From Sipunculus nudus (Eukaryota; Annelida; Sipuncula; Golfingiida; Sipunculidae), in contig CM049308.1 of NCBI GenBank assembly GCA_026874595.1, forward strand, positions 39,416,527 to 39,480,526: a stretch of 64,000 nucleotides of DNA, written 5' to 3'. A program made the position numbers and the translations under genes. A model generated the notes under the pieces. That model was not told where the DNA came from. It saw only the letters and a list, made by a program, of their open reading frames with translations, and searched no databases. Within the stretch, counting starts at the first letter, position 1. Each line of letters begins with the position of its first letter. Positions 63,201 to 64,000 of the stretch are shown piece by piece.

Positions 63201-63409
63201 GTAACCTGTGGTGTTAAAGAAAGTGCTAAATATTTAATTTCAAACTGAACAAACATTTAATCATTAAAATGCTTTTACCGTCAGTAAATTTTTTCAGGTG
63301 CTCCAGGACAACTTCTTGTAGCTTATCCATCTTGGGATGCCCTGTCACGCACGGACTGTTCCCCTGACTGGCCCTCAGTGGTGACCCCTGGGTGCCCAAT
63401 TTATTATTA
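13594..63409 (-). CDS. FANCM: FANCM, Fanconi anaemia group M DNA translocase (3' part, 21 exons; 5' end outside window)
   Basis: Spliced gene, partial at its N-terminus. FANCM is an SF2 (Hef/MPH1-type) ATP-driven DNA translocase that remodels stalled forks and branched DNA in the nucleus and anchors the Fanconi core complex and the BLM-TOP3A-RMI dissolvasome. The exons read in order as helicase lobe 2 ([10 protein letters not shown] motif VI), a long acidic middle, then an ERCC4 nuclease-like fold and HhH2. Exons: 63279-63409, 61487-61659, 61047-61253, 56252-56483, 47691-47824, 46850-46988, 43392-46310, 42696-42769, 40105-40198, 36848-36945, 35768-35909, 33025-33216, 29876-30889, 28746-28816, 27643-27708, 25402-25516, 24934-25066, 21102-21181, 19882-19979, 18449-18543, 13594-13705. 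Phases fit throughout with no internal stop, giving about 2,105 residues. All introns are GT-AG except one GC-AG. The identity rests on motif order and on many local matches to human FANCM as I remember it. Confidence 0.96.
14628..17798 (+). mobile_element. Hairpin-ended element family A (Helentron/HINE-like), copy 1
   Basis: Starts ACAAGGGACCCATGGGTCAC, then GCTCAGCTGA, and ends with a (GACG)n run, the AGCTCAGATGAC-TTATA-GTCAGCTGAGCT hairpin and AAAAAT. It contains two tandem bodies, the first truncated at about 17,040. Subterminal GCTCAGCTGA and TCAGCTGAGC are exact complements. This layout (subterminal inverted repeats, internal repeats, 3' hairpin, no coding) is that of non-autonomous Helentron-type elements. 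It lies in the last FANCM intron, antisense to the gene. Confidence 0.7.
18449..18543 (-). CDS. FANCM: FANCM exon w20: first helix-hairpin-helix
   Basis: Acceptor TGTACACAG, donor AC|GTGAGC (phase 2). It encodes [20 protein letters not shown] and [11 protein letters not shown], equivalent to ALQFYLSIPNISYITALNMC in human. It is the first of two HhH repeats that bind DNA and help pair with FAAP24. Confidence 0.95.
18606..19425 (+). repeat. Diverged family-A element
   Basis: GGGACCTGTGGGTCATGG then GCTCAGTTGA marks a decayed start. The body aligns with 16,480-16,960 and 23,650-24,120, but the GACG run and the 3' hairpin are missing. Confidence 0.6.
19882..19979 (-). CDS. FANCM: FANCM exon w19: linker between ERCC4 and HhH2
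   Basis: Acceptor CTGTTGCAG, donor GCG|GTAAGG. It encodes [20 protein letters not shown] and then [13 protein letters not shown], parallel to the EETADLLKELSLVEQRKNVG stretch in human FANCM. Confidence 0.93.
21102..21181 (-). CDS. FANCM: FANCM exon w18: end of ERCC4 fold
   Basis: Acceptor TTCTTGCAG, donor CAAG|GTAAGG (phase 1). It encodes [20 protein letters not shown] then FFTTSQ, matching RRTKSYDSLLTTLIGAGIRI and LFSSCQ in human FANCM. This is the dimer-forming face shared with FAAP24. Confidence 0.94.
21513..21870 (+). repeat. Dispersed repeat E (also 61,755-62,060)
   Basis: CCATTTGTGTGTTTG, GATCTGGATTCAG, CATCAAGGAATATTA and TCACTTGTGTATG-like words occur in the same order at 61,790-61,960. 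It contains a 112-codon open frame that is not conserved between the two copies. A GGTGGCACCACC palindrome sits just beyond at 21,944. Confidence 0.65.
22190..22400 (+). repeat. Dispersed repeat F (also 31,005-31,270)
   Basis: ACAAAATGGCAGC, GTGGTTTTGAA, AATATGACA and TTAGAGTAGGAT-type words recur in order at 31,015-31,240. No coding is seen. Confidence 0.6.
22480..24271 (+). mobile_element. Family-A hairpin element, copy 2
   Basis: ACAAGGGACCCATGGGTTAC start, GGCCGGCCGGACGACGG run and GCTCAGATGAC...GTCGGCTGAGC hairpin. Bases 22,548-24,270 are a diverged duplicate of 15,275-17,040, so copies 1 and 2 share a subfamily body. It lies inside the GC-AG intron of FANCM. Confidence 0.75.
24928..24933 (-). 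other. GC-type 5' splice site (GCAAGT)
   Basis: Donor of the 3.75-kb intron between exons w17 and w18. GCAAGT is the strong consensus of the rare GC-AG class and gives exact phase agreement with the CAG|G acceptor at 21,182. Confidence 0.75.
24934..25066 (-). CDS. FANCM: FANCM exon w17: ERCC4 domain, ends at a GC donor
   Basis: Begins with the two bases that finish an Asp codon, then [20 protein letters not shown] and [15 protein letters not shown] (compare RICVIVEKD in human). No GT donor gives the phase 2 needed by the unambiguous next acceptor. A GCAAGT at 24,933-24,928 does, joining KLM to ERTKYVN. The alternative GTTTCA donor 4 nt further needs a shifted acceptor. Confidence 0.88.
25402..25516 (-). 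CDS. FANCM: FANCM exon w16: ERCC4 core, VERK motif
   Basis: Acceptor TTACACAG, donor TCTG|GTAAAT (phase 1). It encodes [13 protein letters not shown], then [17 protein letters not shown], with the next exon supplying Asp. The GDx(n)ERKx3D nuclease signature is thus complete except for Gly to Cys. Human FANCM, from memory, reads VERRSQSE here and is regarded as catalytically dead. Confidence 0.95.
25731..25974. mobile_element. MITE-like inverted-repeat element
   Basis: About 240 bp with imperfect terminal repeats of about 30 bp: GTTTTAACTGCTG...AGCAAG at the left, and GCTACGCAAATCAGCAG then TTAAAAC at the right. A lone arm of the same repeat lies at 19,763-19,789 (CTTGCTAAACAAAGCAGCGG). No clear target duplication. 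Confidence 0.5.
26680..26905 (+). repeat. Dispersed repeat G (also 29,455-29,640)
   Basis: CCAAAACCAATCCCAACCAA, AATGAAATC.GATAATATT and GACAGACAGAGGGA recur in order at 29,473-29,610. Both copies sit inside FANCM introns. The copy at 29,455 splits a GGACTTGGACT-rich repeat (28,905-29,030 and 29,720-29,850). Confidence 0.65.
27643..27708 (-). CDS. FANCM: FANCM exon w15: start of ERCC4 nuclease-like fold
   Basis: 22 codons between TATTTCAG and CTCAG|GTGTGT. It encodes [17 protein letters not shown]. This is the first strand and loop of the ERCC4 domain, where active XPF/Hef enzymes have a V-D-x-R-E signature. Here the Asp and Glu are kept and the Arg is Cys. As I recall, the human FANCM loop has lost the Asp too. 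Confidence 0.93.
28230..28724. mobile_element. Non-autonomous hAT-type MITE with 8-bp target duplication
   Basis: 495 bp with ends TAGGGCTG and CAGCCCTA, flanked by ATTATGAC (28,222-28,229) and AATATGAC (28,725-28,732), 7 of 8 identical. Subterminal regions are rich in ATCGATAC-type words in both orientations. Eight-base duplications and a CAGGG-like tip are hAT features. Its right edge is 21 bp from the exon w14 donor. Confidence 0.7.
28746..28816 (-). CDS. FANCM: FANCM exon w14: short linker
   Basis: 71 nt, acceptor TTTTGTAG, donor CTCAG|GTAAG (phase 0). It encodes [19 protein letters not shown], with no recognised motif. A hAT-type element is inserted only 21 bp inside the following intron. 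Placement rests on strong splice sites and frame. Confidence 0.8.
29876..30889 (-). CDS. FANCM: FANCM exon w13: 1-kb exon with second acidic F-x-L-x-F motif
   Basis: 338 codons between CTCTTGCAG and ACAG|GTACGT (phase 1 both sides). The start, [10 protein letters not shown], is basic. [17 protein letters not shown] parallels the LSRIILPDDSSEEE stretch of human FANCM. The middle holds Q-rich runs ([20 protein letters not shown]) and, at 30,177-30,230, [18 protein letters not shown], which resembles the MM2-like motif of exon w7. The end, [20 protein letters not shown], is a charged helix before the nuclease-like domain. Confidence 0.94.
31584..32480. mobile_element. Long inverted-repeat (foldback-like) element
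   Basis: Left arm 31,584 to about 31,938 and right arm about 32,127 to 32,480 are near-complementary over about 355 bp (for example CCACCGCTACGCGGGCAAGA against TCTTGCCCGCGTAGCGGTGG). The spacer of about 190 bp is unrelated. An RNA crossing it, as FANCM pre-mRNA does, would fold into a long hairpin. Target duplication not resolved. Confidence 0.8.
33025..33216 (-). CDS. FANCM: FANCM exon w12: conserved IFSQ-EDSFCV block
   Basis: Acceptor TTTTTCAG, donor TCGG|GTAATA (phase 1). It encodes [32 protein letters not shown] and [13 protein letters not shown]. Order and spacing match the SEMRAIYMKSL, KYKMIHK...INIFSQIPE and TYLEDSFCV stretches of human FANCM. Confidence 0.95.
33296..34904 (+). mobile_element. 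Hairpin-ended element family B with about 330-bp tandem units
   Basis: 5' tip GGCACC-GCA-GGTGCC, then AGTATCCCCAGAC. The 3' tip is GTATCTCCAGAC-TAT-GTCTGGCGATAC, a hairpin that also pairs with the 5' tip. Between them are four units spaced 322, 338 and 326 bp, each opening with AACAGGTGGCGCCACCTG or a close form (33,580, 33,902, 34,240, 34,566). Same plan as family A with unrelated sequence. Confidence 0.7.
35768..35909 (-). CDS. FANCM: FANCM exon w11: conserved FIEEEA...[11 protein letters not shown] block
   Basis: Acceptor TTTCCACAG, donor CTTG|GTAATT (phase 1). It encodes [20 protein letters not shown] and further on [18 protein letters not shown]. This parallels the FLDDEAELS...SSLLDFLNDETQLSQ segment I recall from human FANCM, one of the few conserved islands of the middle region. 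A 19-bp minisatellite begins about 58 bp upstream of its acceptor. Confidence 0.94.
35967..36420. repeat. 19-bp minisatellite with higher-order units
   Basis: About 23 copies of CATGATAAGAGTGATTCAC. In the first half the variants alternate (CATGATAAGGATGATTCAC, CACAATAAGAGTGATTCAC, again, CACGATAAGAG...) to form a 76-bp four-unit block present twice. It lies in a FANCM intron just upstream of exon w11. Confidence 0.9.
36779..36816. repeat. CT-rich microsatellite
   Basis: TCTC repeats with a few TTTC interruptions, just below exon w10 in the following intron. Confidence 0.85.
36848..36945 (-). CDS. FANCM: FANCM exon w10: lysine-rich segment
   Basis: Acceptor TTTGTACAG, donor AAG|GTAAAA. It encodes [20 protein letters not shown] and then a run of lysines (GDKKKKKK-like end). 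It sits directly upstream of the conserved FIEEEA segment, where human FANCM also has a basic stretch. It could be a nuclear localisation signal. Confidence 0.85.
37557..39295 (+). mobile_element. Family-A hairpin element, copy 3
   Basis: ACAAGGGACCTATGGGTCAC start, long GGAC/GACG run at 39,190-39,240, then the CTCAGATGAC...GTCAGCTGAG hairpin and AAAAAT. It is almost the same as copy 5 (53,336-55,248) over most of its length, but lacks about 180 bp present there. Confidence 0.8.
39297..39990. repeat. Dispersed repeat D, abutting family-A copy 3
   Basis: Shares ordered words with 6,900-7,330 and, in its second half, with 3,480-3,700 (GCAGAGATATATCA). No coding seen. Confidence 0.5.
40105..40198 (-). 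CDS. FANCM: FANCM exon w9: SIM-like acidic segment
   Basis: Acceptor TTTTTTTCAG, donor ATCA|GTATGT (phase 1). It begins [13 protein letters not shown], a hydrophobic triplet followed by serines and acids that fits the form of a SUMO-interacting motif with CK2-type serines, and ends [11 protein letters not shown]. Placement rests on frame and splice sites. Confidence 0.82.
40260..40463 (-). mobile_element. tRNA-derived SINE-like element
   Basis: On the minus strand, GGGGCATGG is followed by an A-box-like TGGTAGAGTGGT (40,440-40,451) and a B-box-like GGTTCCATCCCC (40,398-40,409), then a tRNA-unrelated tail including CTGGTTTCCTCC. It is too diverged to fold as a working tRNA. Confidence 0.55.
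40880..41632 (+). mobile_element. Hairpin-ended element family D (short-unit)
   Basis: Two or three diverged units (CAGCAGTTACAGATCATCA type at 41,154 and 41,311; GATATAAGCTCA and GTAAGCTCATAAG). They are followed by GACGGACAACCATGG and a terminal hairpin AGCCCAT...ATGGGCT (41,597-41,618). Same plan as families A and B. No protein similarity. Confidence 0.5.
42696..42769 (-). CDS. FANCM: FANCM exon w8: basic linker
   Basis: 74 nt, acceptor CTTTAG, donor AAG|GTAAAT. It encodes [15 protein letters not shown] and then TKPKKRPK. The Lys/Arg cluster could serve as nuclear localisation signal or DNA contact; that is inference. The exon is placed by splice signals and frame continuity, not by similarity. 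Confidence 0.8.
43392..46310 (-). CDS. FANCM: FANCM exon w7: 2.9-kb exon of the acidic middle region
   Basis: About 973 codons without a stop, from a TTGTAG acceptor (or 6 nt further in, 46,304, after CTGCAG) to SHS|G at G|GTATGT (phase 1). Vertebrate FANCM also codes most of its middle in one giant exon. The product is rich in Ser, Glu and Asp and looks disordered. Recognisable pieces are an ELFPVF...[11 protein letters not shown] block (45,190-45,405) that resembles the FANCF-binding MM1 region, and [15 protein letters not shown] (44,030-44,073) resembling the RMI-binding MM2 motif. It also contains four tandem SELE octapeptides (45,031-45,126), a duplicated 11-residue VEPVEKTE unit (44,152-44,217) and several SP/TP sites fit for kinases. 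Confidence 0.95.
46339..46522. mobile_element. 184-bp pogo/Tc1-like MITE against the exon w7 acceptor
   Basis: Imperfect terminal repeats of about 24 bp: CAGTGAAACCTCGTTGTGTT on the left, and AACACAACAAAG-like TTTCACTG on the right. TA flanks both ends (46,337-46,338 and 46,523-46,524). TA duplication and a CAGT tip fit the Tc1/mariner-pogo group. It ends 27 bp upstream of the acceptor AG. Confidence 0.75.
46850..46988 (-). CDS. FANCM: FANCM exon w6
   Basis: Acceptor TTTTTTACAG and donor CAAG|GTAACC (phase 1). It encodes [20 protein letters not shown] and then [14 protein letters not shown]. The [10 protein letters not shown] core matches the LSLSEWRLWQ stretch of human FANCM, closing the conserved N-terminal module before the long disordered middle. 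Confidence 0.94.
47691..47824 (-). CDS. FANCM: FANCM exon w5
   Basis: Two bases complete the Asp codon begun in w4. It then encodes [20 protein letters not shown] and ends at AAG|GTGAAT (phase 0). The SVEEVQYW...LP pattern corresponds to the FLSEEEFKLW...LP segment I recall in human FANCM after the helicase. This is a helical scaffold piece of the translocase module. Confidence 0.93.
48839..49110. repeat. MITE end fused to a dispersed repeat
   Basis: TACAGTGGAACCT tip, then TACCGTAAAAGTTGTTGCAG. The same pair of modules occurs inverted at 55,980-56,232 (GCATTGACTTTTACGGTAAT then ...GGTTTCACTGTA). A related tip (TACAGTCAAACCTGTCTAAT) is at 63,543. Confidence 0.5.
49345..52748 (+). mobile_element. 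Family-A hairpin element, copy 4 (tandem-array form)
   Basis: Starts ACAAGTGACCCATGGGTCAT then GCTCAGCTGA. It carries an internal family-C block (49,660-50,690, with paired palindromes at 49,933, 50,080, 50,213 and 50,362, and a GTATCCGC...GCGGATAC hairpin). Six units of about 335-347 bp follow, opening at 50,697, 51,037, 51,384, 51,719, 52,056 and 52,392. A GACG run, the standard hairpin and AAAAAT end it. Confidence 0.75.
52954..52982 (-). other. Possible 29-nt poison exon in a FANCM intron
   Basis: A 29-nt segment is flanked by a TTTCAG acceptor (52,983-52,988) and a full GTAAGT donor (52,948-52,953), both on the FANCM strand, in the 8.4-kb intron between exons w4 and w5. It can be read from w4 without a stop. 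Because 29 is not a multiple of three, its inclusion shifts w5 so that a TAG follows within six codons. It could be a regulatory poison exon or chance splice-site look-alikes. Confidence 0.25.
53336..55248 (+). mobile_element. Family-A hairpin element, copy 5
   Basis: ACAAGGGACCTATGGGTCAC start, GACGGACGG run at 55,155-55,195, the standard 3' hairpin and AAAAAT. Close sister of copy 3. Together with copy 4 it fills most of the 8.4-kb intron. Bases 55,249-55,980 show nothing recognisable. Confidence 0.8.
56252..56483 (-). CDS. FANCM: FANCM exon w4: end of helicase lobe 2
   Basis: Begins [19 protein letters not shown] after TTTTACAG and ends in phase 1 at CATG|GTAATA. It includes SPRMVP followed by HKMYIT, both typical of the region just past motif VI in FANCM. 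The C-terminal part is Lys-rich. A reading to the next in-frame stop runs past the donor, but the two-base start of exon w5 confirms the donor chosen. Confidence 0.93.
58050..58630. repeat. Two-copy tandem repeat of about 300 bp
   Basis: ATGGCACGTTTTGCCAGCA...TTATTCAAAGGTTTTGT...ATAATGCTTTGATGTCCCAT recurs as ATGGCATGTTTTGCTGGTA...TTATTTAAAGGTTTTGT...ACAATGCTTTGACGTCCCAT. The rest of the 4.6-kb intron (56,484-58,050 and 58,630-61,046) shows no gene. Confidence 0.7.
60161..60205. repeat. (TA)n microsatellite
   Basis: 45 bases of perfect TA. Confidence 0.95.
61047..61253 (-). CDS. FANCM: FANCM exon w3: helicase motifs V and VI
   Basis: 69 codons, phase 0 to phase 0. It holds [20 protein letters not shown] (motif V region) and [18 protein letters not shown] (motif VI, with arginine fingers that contact ATP across the lobes). 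Every residue expected for an active SF2 motif VI is present, so the translocase lobe seen here looks functional. Confidence 0.97.
61487..61659 (-). CDS. FANCM: FANCM exon w2: helicase motif IV
   Basis: Starts after TATCCAG and ends at GAG|GTAAAA (phase 0). It encodes [19 protein letters not shown] (motif IV) and then [12 protein letters not shown]. The last stretch is a FANCM/Hef hallmark that feeds branched-DNA contacts in the second RecA lobe. Confidence 0.96.
61755..62060 (+). repeat. Dispersed repeat E, second copy
   Basis: Ordered matches to 21,560-21,800. It carries frame-breaking differences, so no shared protein is supported. Confidence 0.6.
62339..63076 (+). mobile_element. Family-A hairpin element, copy 6 (short, diverged)
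   Basis: ACAAGGGACTCACAGATCAC start, CCTCAGCTGA, one palindrome unit with ACAGGTGGCACCACCTGT (62,733), a weak GACAGAC run and the CTCAGATGAC...GTCAGCTGA hairpin. It sits 200 bp below exon w1 in the next intron. Confidence 0.75.
63279..63409 (-). CDS. FANCM: FANCM exon w1: lead into helicase lobe 2
   Basis: First coding exon in the window, entered in phase after a TTGCAG acceptor and left through G|GTAAAA (phase 1). It encodes [18 protein letters not shown], the family's conserved helix just before motif IV, where human has a close HPKLEKLEEVV-type stretch. The preceding Ser/Gly-rich stretch looks like a linker. The rest of the N-terminus, including the DEAH lobe, must lie to the right of 64,000. 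Confidence 0.93.
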
Positions 63410-63542
63410 CTGCAATAAACAACACAAAATTAACCCTTATGAGTTGAGTAAATTCAAACTAAATTCAAATTTAACAAAGTAGCCACTTTATTTTAAGTTC
63501 AATCGCTGTATCAATCTCGATCTATAATGAAAAGGTCTGTAT

Positions 63543-63632
63543 ACAGTCAAACCTGTCTAATGCGACCACCAAAGGAACTGGGTTCAAGTGGTCGTAATAG
63601 ACAGGAAGTCTTATTAGACAGGTTCTGAAAAT
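63543..63632. repeat. MITE fragment
   Basis: TACAGTCAAACCTGTCTAAT followed by an inverted ATTAGACAGGTT-like segment at 63,614. It is a likely remnant of a CAGT-tipped element. The rest of 63,410-64,000 is intron without visible features. Confidence 0.4.
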
Positions 63633-64000
63633 TTATGAACTGCACAGACCTAGATGATATAGGTATGACTGAAGTATACATATTAGATCACCTTTATGAC
63701 TATCAATCGATTACATATTTGTTAAAGGGCAAGATCTTTGTGTTAAATGTATTTGGTAATTATGAACTTATATGTGAATTTTATGCGTTGATATATGAAT
63801 GAAATGAATTTGTATACAGATGATTAAATTGTTATTTTTAGCTTGCGCCAACTCGTCCCTCAACTCAGCAATCTAAATGAGCTTTACTTTCAGTTCTGTT
63901 TTACATCAATGCAGGTGTGCTGGTATGGTCTCGTGAGATATTGTACTAGTATTGTCTGTATGACAACATTTTATGGCAATACAGTCAAATTTAAAAAATA

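Overview
The window is a piece of an animal genome. It holds one large, intron-rich protein gene on the minus strand, set in AT-rich DNA packed with dispersed repeats. The gene is FANCM, the Fanconi anaemia group M DNA translocase. Its 3' two-thirds are here: 21 exons, read right to left, from the second helicase lobe (63,409) to the stop codon (13,594). All splice phases agree across the 21 exons, giving about 2,105 residues. The start codon and first helicase lobe lie beyond the right edge. The protein is longer than I recall for human FANCM. The many terminal-hairpin repeats carrying (GACG)n runs, plus tRNA-derived SINE-like sequence, resemble what I know from bivalve molluscs. That taxonomic guess is inference; a lophotrochozoan invertebrate is the safer statement.

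Layout. 1-13,330: no supported gene, only nested repeats, among them a TTAA-flanked insertion and palindrome-bearing tandem repeats. 13,594-27,708: the C-terminal XPF-like nuclease fold and helix-hairpin-helix exons. 28,746-47,824: the long acidic middle of the protein, with two very large exons (29,876-30,889 and 43,392-46,310) carrying probable FANCF-docking and RMI-docking segments. 56,252-63,409: the second helicase lobe. The introns contain at least six elements of one hairpin-ended family. They also contain related families built the same way, a hAT-type MITE with target duplication, a pogo-like MITE against a splice acceptor, a long inverted repeat, a 19-bp minisatellite and several AT or G microsatellites.

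How it works together. The helicase lobe drives branch migration and fork remodelling. The middle region is where FANCM is known to recruit the Fanconi core complex (through FANCF) and the BLM dissolvasome (through RMI). The C-terminal ERCC4-HhH2 part is where it pairs with FAAP24. The nuclease-like domain looks better preserved here than in human FANCM. No prokaryotic-type system, CRISPR array or second protein gene was found.
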